Part shown: in pieces, positions 27,004 to 35,389 of the stretch | Numbering within the stretch: position 1 is the stretch's first letter | How the letters are laid out: each line of letters begins with the position of its first letter | NCBI GenBank assembly: GCA_016840465.1 | Contig: JAEOSH010000006.1 | Span: 14,771 to 78,770 of the forward strand | DNA from: Candidatus Baldrarchaeum yapensis | GTDB taxonomy: Archaea; Asgardarchaeota; Baldrarchaeia; Baldrarchaeales; Baldrarchaeaceae | Reading direction: 5' to 3' | DNA: 64,000 bases | Made by a program: the position numbers and the translations under genes | The notes under the pieces: model-generated | Told to the model about the DNA's origin: nothing | The model's database searches: none | What the model saw: the letters and a program-made list of their open reading frames with translations, nothing else

Positions 27004-28176
27004 TTACTTGCGGGCGACGATAATTACGCTTGCCACGGAAAATGGCCCGCCCAGATTGTGCGCAAACCCTATTTCAGCATCTTTGACCTGTAACCCTTCT
27101 GCTCTGCCTAAAACCTGTCGTGTGAGTTCTACAACCATTCTACAGCCTGTCGCTCCAATTGGATGCCCGAAACACTTGAGTCCCCCATCAGGGTTTATAG
27201 GAAAGTCCCCGTGAATGGTCGTAACTTCCTCTCTTATGAGATCAGCACCCTCTCCAGGTTTACACAACCTCATATCTTGATAGTCCAACAGCTCCGTTAT
27301 TGTAAAACAGTCATGCACAATACCAAAATCTAGTTCTTTACGCGGATCTTCAATCCCTGCCATCTTGTAAGCCATATCAGCAGCCTTTCTCGTCGATGGG
27401 AAGCCTAGGAAATCAAAATTCGGATCAAGCCACGGTGTTGCTGTTTCGACGGCAAGTCCTAGCCCCTTTATAACAGCATACTCATCACCTACCAACTTCC
27501 TAGCAATTTCGGGCCTTGTTAGAACGACGGCGGCAGCACCATCCGAAACCGCGCAACAATCGTACAACCCCAATGGATATGCAATTATGGGAGCCTTAAG
27601 CGCGGTTTCTATATCTATCTTCCTGCGAAAGTGCGCCTTGGGATGATAATAACCATTATAGTGGTTTTTAACCGCAACCTTTGCTAGGTCTTCTTTTGTC
27701 CAACCCCATACCTTAAACGCTCTGACCGCGCAAAGTGCAAACATTGCAGGAGCAGATAGACGCGGTAATACCGGTTGCGGATTCATTTCACCGACGCCAG
27801 GTAATCCTCTTGCTCCTTGATCGAGAATTTTCTCCACACCGCAAGCAATAACTATGTCATACAGCCCTGATGCAACTGCAATAGCAGCATTCCGAATAGC
27901 GTCCATTCCCGAAGCACAATAGTTCTCTACTCTCGTAACTGGCTTGCCGAAGATCTTAAGGGGCTCGGAAAACGCAGTACCGCCAACTCCACTGAAAGTG
28001 TAGAACGTTGCAACCCATATCCCGTCAACGTCCTTAACAGGGTCTATATTAGCCTCGTTACACGCCTCATGTACCGCCTCTACTAACAAATCCTCAGCAT
28101 CCTTATCCCATATCTCTCCAAACTTCGTGACACCTGTACCTATAATCGCAACTTTATCCTTCAAACTGCCAATCAC
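27004..28176 (-). CDS. Thiolase (acetyl-CoA C-acyltransferase, SCP-x-like)
   Basis: A 390-residue thiolase. The nucleophile Cys is in ENYCASGMDAIRNAA near residue 90, and the C-terminal active-site block NPDGGLKCFGHPIGATGCRMVVEL supplies the second Cys and the His. This is the SCP-x/archaeal type that pairs with a DUF35 (OB-fold/Zn-ribbon) partner. Here that partner is the C-terminal domain of the HMG-CoA-synthase-like protein, whose gene ends four bases upstream on the same strand. In archaea such complexes channel acetoacetyl-CoA into the mevalonate pathway, but related pairs also act in beta-oxidation. The start is GTG behind GGGGTGAT. Confidence 0.9.
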   Translation of the reverse strand: MIGSLKDKVAIIGTGVTKFGEIWDKDAEDLLVEAVHEACNEANIDPVKDVDGIWVATFYTFSGVGGTAFSEPLKIFGKPVTRVENYCASGMDAIRNAAIAVASGLYDIVIACGVEKILDQGARGLPGVGEMNPQPVLPRLSAPAMFALCAVRAFKVWGWTKEDLAKVAVKNHYNGYYHPKAHFRRKIDIETALKAPIIAYPLGLYDCCAVSDGAAAVVLTRPEIARKLVGDEYAVIKGLGLAVETATPWLDPNFDFLGFPSTRKAADMAYKMAGIEDPRKELDFGIVHDCFTITELLDYQDMRLCKPGEGADLIREEVTTIHGDFPINPDGGLKCFGHPIGATGCRMVVELTRQVLGRAEGLQVKDAEIGFAHNLGGPFSVASVIIVARK

Positions 28177-28180
28177 CCTA

Positions 28181-29608
28181 TCACCCCCTCACCGGACGCG
28201 CTTTCCAGTAATAAAATCTATAATCCGATTTCTGGTGAATAAGCCTAAATGTAACTTCCACCGGCATATCAACATCCAACTCTCCCATAAGAACATCAGT
28301 TACCTCCAGTAGTACACGTGTTCCATCTTCAAGATCTATCACAGCCTTTATTCCGGGATATACGCCGTCTCCGGGATAGCCCCCAGGTCCTAAGAGAAAA
28401 TCATACGTATACGTGAATATTTTCCCCCTTCTTGCAAGTTTAACAATCTCATACTTGTCCTTTGCGCCGCAAATCCTGCAAACACGGGCAACAGGGTATG
28501 TAATTCTTCCGCACTCCTTGCATTTCATCCCGTAAAACGGCAATTCGAAGATCTCATCTCTCCAATAAGTTACCACCGACGCCTTGGCAGGCTCGGGCCA
28601 CCTGCGATCTCTAAGCCTCTTAAAGTCCATATACAGCTCATACGTCGGTAATAACTTTTTAGATCTTATGTGCCCCTTAACCCCACGTCTTTTCTCATTG
28701 ATGCTCTCTATTTCATCTGTAACTTCTACATAAAAAGCCTCACATCCGTCCCCATACCCGGCACACAATATTCTATCACCGGGTTTTGCATCCTCCAGCG
28801 CCGCGGCAAGTAATAGCAATGCATGAGCGGCACCGGTGACTCCTACATCAGCAAATAGAAAGTCCTGAAGTTGGCTTTTCACATCAATGCCAATCGCAGA
28901 TGCAGCTCTCACGTACTGCCTGGGATCGTTTGCGTAAAATGCAATCTTGGAGAAATCTTTCAAACAGAGTCCGGCTTTCTCTAACAGCGCCTTAATCGTT
29001 TCACTGAGAACTCTAACATAAACAACATTATCCGCTCTTGGGTCGAATTGCATAACGTACCTATCCTCAGACCTCCTCCATGTTCCAAGAATGGGCTCAT
29101 TCAGCACATGAAACTCTTTAACTTCTGCAATTCCACGCTCTTTCCCCAATAAAAACGCCACTCCTGCATCACCATATATCTGCTCCTGTGCAGAGCCCGG
29201 AACCGGCAACCGACAATCCGCAACAGTTACTAATACCCTTTTGCATCTCCCGGACTTTATAGCGTCCACCGCAGCCCTTATAGCCGTGATCCCGCACCTC
29301 AACGAAGATGTAAAATCCGCAACCGACACATCTCTCCTCAAATCGAGCGCAGATGCTATTATTGTCGCGTTTTGCTTCTCTATGTAGGGAGGTGTAGTCG
29401 TCGCAAAATGCAACGCGTCTACGCCCCTTACGTCCAAATCAGAAATGCAATCTAGCCCCGCCTCGACCGCCATGGTGATGCTGTCTTCGTCCCAGCCCGC
29501 TACCGCTCTTTCGCCGCCCATTGATGGAATGCCGGTGGCTCTGGAAAGTTCGGTTCTACTTATCCTCCATATCGGAATATATGCGCCATAGGAAAGAATA
29601 CCTACCAT
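28181..29608 (-). CDS. HMG-CoA-synthase-like protein fused to DUF35 OB/Zn-ribbon domain
   Basis: The N-terminal ~330 residues are an HMG-CoA synthase/ketoacyl-synthase-type domain: VGILSYGAYIPIWRI at the start, catalytic Cys in SSLRCGITAI, and YGDAGVAFLLG. The last ~130 residues are a DUF35 domain with zinc-ribbon pairs CKEC and CRIC, then an OB barrel (GKIFTYTYDFLLGPGG...GTRVLLEVTDVL). Archaeal mevalonate enzymes keep thiolase, HMG-CoA synthase and DUF35 as separate chains, so this fusion is notable. The frame is open to 29686, but the synthase opening MVGILSYG fits ATG 29608. Whether it makes HMG-CoA or handles another acyl chain cannot be decided. Confidence 0.8.
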   Translation of the reverse strand: MVGILSYGAYIPIWRISRTELSRATGIPSMGGERAVAGWDEDSITMAVEAGLDCISDLDVRGVDALHFATTTPPYIEKQNATIIASALDLRRDVSVADFTSSLRCGITAIRAAVDAIKSGRCKRVLVTVADCRLPVPGSAQEQIYGDAGVAFLLGKERGIAEVKEFHVLNEPILGTWRRSEDRYVMQFDPRADNVVYVRVLSETIKALLEKAGLCLKDFSKIAFYANDPRQYVRAASAIGIDVKSQLQDFLFADVGVTGAAHALLLLAAALEDAKPGDRILCAGYGDGCEAFYVEVTDEIESINEKRRGVKGHIRSKKLLPTYELYMDFKRLRDRRWPEPAKASVVTYWRDEIFELPFYGMKCKECGRITYPVARVCRICGAKDKYEIVKLARRGKIFTYTYDFLLGPGGYPGDGVYPGIKAVIDLEDGTRVLLEVTDVLMGELDVDMPVEVTFRLIHQKSDYRFYYWKARPVRG

Positions 29609-29857
29609 GACAACCCCTCTCATCCATACATCGCCAGAAGACGAATATTTAAACATTTTCAGTTGACATGTGGTCTTAAATGGCAATAATGAAAAAATTT
29701 CCGGACAATATTTACAATTCTTGCGGGCAAATCTCCGATGCTGTGAAATATCGAGGTAAAAATGGGGACATCTGAGATAAAAATTAAGTAATCGTAGAAC
29801 AATAACTCCCTACTCACAAAATTTCCGTCACGAGAAAAGATCTACGGAGCGATCACT

Positions 29858-31021
29858 GTGAAAGACAACGAAGGTATATTCCCATTGTATATCGGGCTCG
29901 CACTCGACTCCCTGGCTTGGAGCATCCTATGGATATTTACCCCGTTACACGTATTTCTACTTGGGGGTTCGTTGTTCATCATTGGAGTGATCTGTGCGCT
30001 TCCGCCTTTCGCATCCGTGGTAACGACACCAATCTGGGGGCATCTATCCGATAAAACGGGAGTAAGAAAGCCCTTCATAATACTGGGAACCGCGACATCG
30101 GGGCTCCTAGCACTATTATACGCAATACTGACAGAACCCTTCCACTTCCTAGTACTCACACTTGCCATAATACCGTTTAATGTTGCATACTTCCCCGCAA
30201 CATACGCTCTTCTCACCGAAAGAGTGGAAATGAGGGGTGAGAGCCTCGGAAAGTGTGAGGCCTACACATCAGCGGGGTGGCTCATAGGAAGTCTCGTGGG
30301 GGGACTATGCGCCGAATCCATGAACCTACAAGCAATCTTCATTATAGCGTCCGCCTCCGCAACCCTAGGTACACTGATAATACTATTCGGCCTCGAAGAA
30401 CATCCAAAAAAGAGAAAACACAAAAACACCGAAAACATGACTTTCAAAGAAATACTAACCAGACCCCAGATGAAAACCCTATTCGCATTGCTGCTGATCA
30501 TCTACACAGGAACAGCATCTTTTTCAACATTCTTCTCAATTTACTTCACCGAGACGATTGGGGGCAATTACGCACTTTTAGGAATTTCAAACGCACTTGC
30601 CACACTCTTCGGCAGTATCGTGTCTGTACCCTTAGGAAAAGCCGCAGACAAGATAGGAAGAAAGCCTATCATCCTATACAGCACTTTAGGATACGTGATA
30701 CTATTCATACTTCTCATAATCGTTCGTGATCCATACGCCGTTGCACTATTATGGGCAATACCTTTCTATGTTGGGATATATGTGGGCTTTGGAGCAATGG
30801 TCTCGGATATCACCTCAGAAGAGGAAAGAGCCCGAGGGATGTCAATATTAAGTATCTCGGTTAGCATAGGAAGTGGCTTAGGCGCAATAATAGGCGGCGC
30901 CTTGGGCCAGAATTTTGGCATCGACAAAAACCTGTACTTTGCAACACTCCTATCCTTATCTGCATTCCTGCTATGTACTACAATCTTAGAGGAAACATTA
31001 AAAACCCGTGCCGCCAGTTGA
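29858..31021 (+). CDS. Major facilitator superfamily transporter
   Basis: 387 residues, about twelve hydrophobic segments. The loop between helices 2 and 3 reads PIWGHLSDKTGVRKPFI, the classic MFS G-x-x-x-D-x-x-G-R-K/R motif, and its internal repeat is PLGKAADKIGRKPIILY in the second half. A basic central loop (HPKKRKHKNTENM) separates the halves. The start is GTG 29858. It is divergent from the HMGCS-like/thiolase pair and precedes the broken MaoC-like genes, so it could carry an organic acid used by that pathway; this is inference from place only. Confidence 0.88.
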   Translation: MKDNEGIFPLYIGLALDSLAWSILWIFTPLHVFLLGGSLFIIGVICALPPFASVVTTPIWGHLSDKTGVRKPFIILGTATSGLLALLYAILTEPFHFLVLTLAIIPFNVAYFPATYALLTERVEMRGESLGKCEAYTSAGWLIGSLVGGLCAESMNLQAIFIIASASATLGTLIILFGLEEHPKKRKHKNTENMTFKEILTRPQMKTLFALLLIIYTGTASFSTFFSIYFTETIGGNYALLGISNALATLFGSIVSVPLGKAADKIGRKPIILYSTLGYVILFILLIIVRDPYAVALLWAIPFYVGIYVGFGAMVSDITSEEERARGMSILSISVSIGSGLGAIIGGALGQNFGIDKNLYFATLLSLSAFLLCTTILEETLKTRAAS

Positions 31022-31228
31022 TGATCCTTCAAATTCAAAATTATCGCGAAGCCCCCTGCACAACTTAAAGCAAAATGTTCATCTGCTAATAAAATGTAAA
31101 TGTATTAGAATCTGTATTGCTAACCCTCAACTTCTAACAAGAATCGACTTGGTGAGGTTGTTGATTTCCGATAATGTAAAAAGCAGAATCGAAACATCAA
31201 GAACGAAACAAAAAGAGAATTTTCCGGT

Positions 31229-31653
31229 ATGGAATTTCCCATTAAAACTCAAAGGGAGATCATATGTCAACTTTCTGAACTCATGGAAGAAGACGATTCC
31301 ATCTACACTTCGGATGAATATGCAAGGAGAAGGGGCTTCGAAGCAGCAGTTGTCCCACCATCAATAATATTGTCCCTGCTGTCGTTGAAATTAAGGGACG
31401 CATTTTTAAAATACATGCAAAAACTGATGGGATGGGGGCGAAGGGATTAATACATGTAGGATCAAACGTTGAGTTCCACAAACCACTCATCGCGGACAAG
31501 GAGTATAAGGTACTTATGAAACTCAAGAACTTAAACGAAAAATTTTGAAAGAAGGGAACTTACCTGCTAATGTCTCTCGAAATATCAATTTTCGATGAAA
31601 AAGAAGAGATCATGTTGCGTGATGACCATAAGTTCTTCATTAAAATAGAGTGA
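31229..31653 (+). pseudogene. MaoC/FAS1-like hot-dog dehydratase, broken by frameshifts
   Basis: Three frames in succession build one hot-dog protein. The first (from ATG 31229) gives DDSIYTSDEYARRRGFEAAVVPPSIILSL, the N-terminal MaoC pattern; it stops at 31450. After a shift near the G5 run at 31434-31438, the next frame gives GAKGLIHVGSNVEFHKPLIADKEYKV and stops near 31548; a third frame from about 31570 gives MSLEISIFDEKEEIML to the stop at 31653. The core motifs are intact, so decay is recent or the sequence has indels. It precedes a second damaged MaoC-like gene, and together they resemble a two-subunit enoyl-CoA hydratase. Confidence 0.7.
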
Positions 31654-31665
31654 TGGGGAAAGCCT

Positions 31666-32094
31666 ATGGAAAGGGGATCTTATAAGGAAATAAGGGTCGG
31701 AACATCAATTCCCCCGCTTAAAGTTACAATCGACAGGGATAAGTTGCTCAGGTACTGTGAAGTGACAAGAGAGGTAAACCCTATACATTTTGACGAAAAT
31801 GCAGCAAAAATGCTCGGATTTGATGATATAGTTGTACAGGGAATTTTCACAATCGGCTTTTCCCGAAGATGCTTACTAGGTGGCTAGGAAGTCCGACATG
31901 TCTGAGAAGGATTGAAGTTCGCTTCACAGCACCGGTATATGCGGGAGATACCATCATCTTTCATGGTATTGTCAAAAATATTCTGCAAGAGAAAGGAAAG
32001 ACCCTGTTAGAATGTGAAATATGGGCGGAAAAGGAGAGCGGCAAGAGGGTCATTTGAGGGCGACGCGGAAGTGCTACTGGAAAAGCCTTGATGT
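31666..32094 (+). pseudogene. MaoC-like (R)-enoyl-CoA hydratase, broken by frameshifts
   Basis: The first frame (ATG 31666 to stop 31887) has the hydratase signature NPIHFDENAAKMLGFDDIVVQGIF; the usual GD before NPIH is replaced by REV. The second frame (from about 31869) continues MLTRWLGSPTCLRRIEVRFTAPVYAGDTIIFHG to a stop at 32057. Dropping one T near 32054 would extend it to VIEGDAEVLLEKP and a stop at about 32092. So two single-base shifts separate it from an intact gene of about 140 residues. It forms a pair with the damaged hot-dog gene just upstream. Confidence 0.7.
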
Positions 32095-32238
32095 AAGACC
32101 TATTGTATGCGTGAAAGTAATCCTCCAATGTACAAATAGTGCGAGAAATCTTGCATCACTTAGGGAATCCCTTAAAACTAAAAGTTCATGAGAATTACTC
32201 GACAGCGAAGGTGTTCCATACTCAAAGGTAGTGGTACC

Positions 32239-33474
32239 ATGGGGGCCGGAGATTTTAGAAGTGTGGAAGAACTCCTAAAGGCACATGGCAAACCTCCTAG
32301 AGAAGTATATCTCGATTGTGAGAATTCTCCTTGGGTCCCTCCCGAAGTCATTGACGCGATGCTTCCGTACTTTAATACCATCGGATATGGAAACCCCTTG
32401 ATAACACATAAGGCCGGTTGGGAAGCTTATGAGGCGTATAGAAGGGCCCTCATACAAATAGCTCGCCCGATAAATGCCGATCCCCAGCAATTCATCATCA
32501 CCCACAGCGGGACTGAAGCAAACAATCTCGCAATCAAGGGGTATGTTCTCGCAAACAAAGATAAGGGAAGGAAAATAGTTGTATCGGAAATAGAGCATTT
32601 AAGCGTAATTTTCACAGCGGAGTACCTTAAAAACTGCGGATTTGAGGTCGTTAAGGTTCCGGTCGACGCAGAGGGTTTCATAGATCTCGAAAAACTGGCG
32701 GATATTGTCGATAGAGAAACCATTCTCGTGAGTATTATGTTGGTCAATCACGAAATAGGGACAATAGAACCCCTCAGGGAGGCCGTGGAAGTAGTAAAGG
32801 ACAAAAACCCTGATGTGGTCTTCCACACGGATGCTGCGGATGCGTACGGCAAAATAAAATTTGACGTGGAGAAACTTGGAGTTGATATGGTTTCACTAAG
32901 CGCCCGCAAAATTTATGGGCCAAGAGGAGTAGGTGCGCTTTATGTAAGAGAGGGAATAAGGTTGGAAAAACTGATACATGGCCAAATAAGTATAGAGGAA
33001 TTATGGCCGGGGGTCGAGAACGTACCGCTGGTTATGGGTTTCGCAAAAGCAAGTGAACTTATATTCAAAGATTTTGACAGGAACGTCAGCCACATGAGAA
33101 AACTAAGGGACATGCTCATAGACGGCATATTATCATCAATCCCGTACACTTTCCTTAATGGGCCAAAGGGGGATAGAAGAGCGCCGGATAACGTTAACAT
33201 AAGCTTTCTCTACTGCGAAGGCGAGGCCATGGTGATAGAGTTAAGCACGCACGGAGTTTATGTATCCAGTGGAAGCGCGTGTGCAAGCCGAATGTTGGAA
33301 CCAAGTCACGTTCTCCTCGCCATAGGGCGAAAATTTGAAGAAGTGCACGGAAGTCTGCTGATGAAGGTGACGCCATATCACACAGTTGAAGATATAAAGT
33401 ACGTATTAGAAGTATTGCCGAAGGCGGTAGAAAGAATAAGGAGTATAAGTGCACTTAAGCCCGAAGGTGATTGA
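32239..33474 (+). CDS. NifS/IscS-family cysteine desulfurase
   Basis: This PLP enzyme takes sulfur from cysteine for Fe-S cluster building. Visible are THSGTEANNLAIKG, SEIEHLSV, MLVNHEIGTIEP, HTDAADAYGKI, the PLP-lysine motif SLSARKIYGPRGVGALYV, and the catalytic Cys in SSGSACAS. Length is about 411. The frame opens at ATG 32188, but ATG 32239, just after a purine-rich GGTAGTGG stretch, better matches the fold start. It heads an operon with an IscU-like scaffold and two ferredoxin-type genes, with a gap of zero bases to the scaffold gene. It could also supply sulfur to FdhD. Confidence 0.9.
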   Translation: MGAGDFRSVEELLKAHGKPPREVYLDCENSPWVPPEVIDAMLPYFNTIGYGNPLITHKAGWEAYEAYRRALIQIARPINADPQQFIITHSGTEANNLAIKGYVLANKDKGRKIVVSEIEHLSVIFTAEYLKNCGFEVVKVPVDAEGFIDLEKLADIVDRETILVSIMLVNHEIGTIEPLREAVEVVKDKNPDVVFHTDAADAYGKIKFDVEKLGVDMVSLSARKIYGPRGVGALYVREGIRLEKLIHGQISIEELWPGVENVPLVMGFAKASELIFKDFDRNVSHMRKLRDMLIDGILSSIPYTFLNGPKGDRRAPDNVNISFLYCEGEAMVIELSTHGVYVSSGSACASRMLEPSHVLLAIGRKFEEVHGSLLMKVTPYHTVEDIKYVLEVLPKAVERIRSISALKPEGD

Positions 33475-33990
33475 ATGCCAACGAAAAGGATCCCACTTCC
33501 CTATAGCCCAAAGGTGTTAGAATACTTCAGAAACCCCAAAAATTTGGGCCCGCTCGAAGATGCAAGCGTTGTTGCGATGGCAGGTAGTCCCGCGTGCGGC
33601 GATATGATCGCAATATACCTCAAAGTCAACGACGAAAGCGAAATCATAGAAAAAGCAACATTCGAAAGCTACGGGTGTGCAGCCAACATAGCGGCAGCGA
33701 GTGTCATGACAGAAATGATAACGGGCAAGACGCTAAAGGAAGCTTGGAATCTTACATGGAAGGACTTGTCCGATGCATTGGGCGGCCTCCCCTCTATAAA
33801 GTTTCACTGTGGAATACTCGCGGTTGGGGCTTTACGCAGAGCAATAAGAGAGTACTATAGGAAAAAGGGTAAAAATCCCGACTGGTTGCCTGAGGATCTT
33901 ACAAAAGAAGAAAAAATGGCGCTCGAGGAGGAAGAACTGGTAAAACGGTTGCAAAAACGATACGAGAGAATGCTGAAACGGGGTGAATGA
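33475..33990 (+). CDS. IscU/NifU-like Fe-S cluster scaffold
   Basis: 171 residues. The three scaffold cysteines are in SPACGDMI (with the Asp that tunes cluster release), YGCAANIAAAS and KFHCGILA, matching IscU C35, C61 and C104 and its D37. The C-terminal ~45 residues (GKNPDWLPEDLTKEEKMALEEEELVKRLQKRYERML) are an extra charged helix. The start follows directly after the cysteine desulfurase stop, so the sulfur donor and scaffold are co-made. The LPPVK Hsp70-binding motif of bacterial IscU is not present; archaea usually lack that partner. Confidence 0.9.
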   Translation: MPTKRIPLPYSPKVLEYFRNPKNLGPLEDASVVAMAGSPACGDMIAIYLKVNDESEIIEKATFESYGCAANIAAASVMTEMITGKTLKEAWNLTWKDLSDALGGLPSIKFHCGILAVGALRRAIREYYRKKGKNPDWLPEDLTKEEKMALEEEELVKRLQKRYERMLKRGE

Positions 33991-33993
33991 CAA

Positions 33994-34266
33994 GTGGGCC
34001 TAGTGGACGAGTTTGTGAAGAATTACACGAAGAGTTGTACTGCGGAAACGACGTATACCGTTACGCTCAAGTGGGACAAGATTGATGACGCCTATCGGAG
34101 AATCTTAAGTAAGGGTAAGGTTATTTCAAAGATGCCCATGTTAACCCGCGTCGTCTACGAAGGTGTGGAGATAACGCTTTTCAGAACGGGAAAAATGGTT
34201 ATTAAAAAACTTGGTGATCGCGATATAAGGGAATTTTTGGAGAATCTTCTCTCGGATAGCGGCTGA
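33994..34266 (+). CDS. Small TBP-fold-like protein in the Fe-S operon
   Basis: A 90-residue protein starting at GTG 33994, three bases after the scaffold gene. The part YTVTLKWDKIDDAYRRILSKG...RVVYEGVEITLFRTGKMVIKKLGDRDIREFLENLL has the strand-strand-helix order of a half TBP fold, and LFRTGKMVIKKLGDRD recalls the TBP pattern of a gene-product-like strand ending in F-x-S/T-G-K-M-V. This is weak pattern matching, and it could instead be an unrelated alpha/beta protein. One cysteine (SCTAE) is present. Location implies a role with Fe-S assembly or its client. Confidence 0.6.
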   Translation: MGLVDEFVKNYTKSCTAETTYTVTLKWDKIDDAYRRILSKGKVISKMPMLTRVVYEGVEITLFRTGKMVIKKLGDRDIREFLENLLSDSG

Positions 34267-34321
34267 CTTTTCAAGAAATCATTAAATTATCCGTGGCGAC
34301 TATTTCTCAGTGGGGAGAAGT

Positions 34322-35140
34322 ATGTGTGACTGGTGCATTAAGCACGGAGAAGGTAAACTATGGTATTTAAACGCGAAAAACTACGCCAGAAAAATGTATC
34401 GAGAGAGAAAAAGAGCGGAACTTACCGGAAAGGTGGAATTTGATCCGCTCAAATTAATAATGGAGCAGCTTGAGAACGCACTTAAGTATTACGGCACCGA
34501 ACGCTGGCCAACCATAAAAAAGCAAATAGAAAACTTCTGCCACGCGGTGCACTTTGGCCAGGTGGTGCCACTTGAAGACCTAAAAGCGATCCTTGACATC
34601 GCATGGCCTATTGCGAGAATAACATGCGCATGTAGACGCATGGTTTATGGACTTGAAGATGAAGAGAACTTCTACTGTTTCGGGATAGGCGTCGGGATGT
34701 ATAAGTGGGAGCGCTGGCCCGAAAATTACAGAGGTGGTGTGGAGTTCATATCCCCCGATGAGGCCAAGAGGCTTGTGGAGGAGTTCAACAAAAAGGGACT
34801 TGTGCACACAATTTGGGTTTTCGGAACTCCCTACATAGGAGGAATATGCAACTGTGAATACCCCGTTTGTCTCGGAATAAGAAACCGTGTGGACTACGGG
34901 ATCAAAATATTACTAAAGGGACATTACGTAGCGGTTCTGGATCCGGAAAAGTGCAACGGTTGTAGAAGATGTGTAGCGAGATGCCAATTCGGGGCGATAA
35001 AATACTCCCCCAGCATGAATAAAGTTGTCATAGATATGAAGAAGTGCTTCGGATGCGGGTTGTGTGTCACCGCCTGTCCTCGTGGAGCAATCAGACTTGA
35101 AAGGAGAGAGAAGTTCCCAGCAATAGCGAATGACTGGTAG
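34322..35140 (+). CDS. Two-[4Fe-4S] ferredoxin-domain protein with cysteine-rich N-terminal part
   Basis: 272 residues. The C-terminus has two [4Fe-4S] motifs, CNGCRRCVARC and CFGCGLCVTACP, as in bacterial-type ferredoxins. The N-terminal ~200 residues hold more cysteines: CDWC at the start, ITCACRRM, and GGICNCEYPVCLGIR, which could bind further clusters. I prefer ATG 34322, after GGGGAG, to GTG 34310. The protein looks like an electron-transfer subunit with its own larger N-terminal domain, not a simple ferredoxin. It lies in the operon with the Fe-S assembly genes and a small ferredoxin. Confidence 0.82.
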   Translation: MCDWCIKHGEGKLWYLNAKNYARKMYRERKRAELTGKVEFDPLKLIMEQLENALKYYGTERWPTIKKQIENFCHAVHFGQVVPLEDLKAILDIAWPIARITCACRRMVYGLEDEENFYCFGIGVGMYKWERWPENYRGGVEFISPDEAKRLVEEFNKKGLVHTIWVFGTPYIGGICNCEYPVCLGIRNRVDYGIKILLKGHYVAVLDPEKCNGCRRCVARCQFGAIKYSPSMNKVVIDMKKCFGCGLCVTACPRGAIRLERREKFPAIANDW

Positions 35141-35149
35141 GTGAACCGG

Positions 35150-35380
35150 ATGCCGATAAGGATAGAAGTGGACACCGAGAAATGTGGAAACGCAATGGAG
35201 TGCAAGATTTGTCTCAGAGTTTGTCCTCAGAGAGTTTTTATGATGTTCCCAAGCACCTATGAGAAGTACAAGTTATCAGAGAGGTTTTATATACGCCCGG
35301 TCCATGCAGTTGCCTGCGTGCTTTGTAATTTATGTGTGGAAAAATGTCCTAAGGGCGCAATAAGGATAATAACGCAGTAG
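35150..35380 (+). CDS. Small [4Fe-4S] ferredoxin-type protein
   Basis: About 76 residues. One motif reads CGNAMECKICLRVCP and the second CVLCNLCVEKCPKGAI, enough for one to two [4Fe-4S] clusters; the first has an unusual five-residue gap (C-GNAME-C-KI-C). The start is taken as ATG 35150 behind AGGTGA; GTG 35141 is also possible. It overlaps no gene but sits between the large ferredoxin-domain protein and the downstream hydrolase-like gene, all spaced under ten bases, so these are one transcript. Confidence 0.85.
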   Translation: MPIRIEVDTEKCGNAMECKICLRVCPQRVFMMFPSTYEKYKLSERFYIRPVHAVACVLCNLCVEKCPKGAIRIITQ

Positions 35381-35389
35381 GTGAGACAT

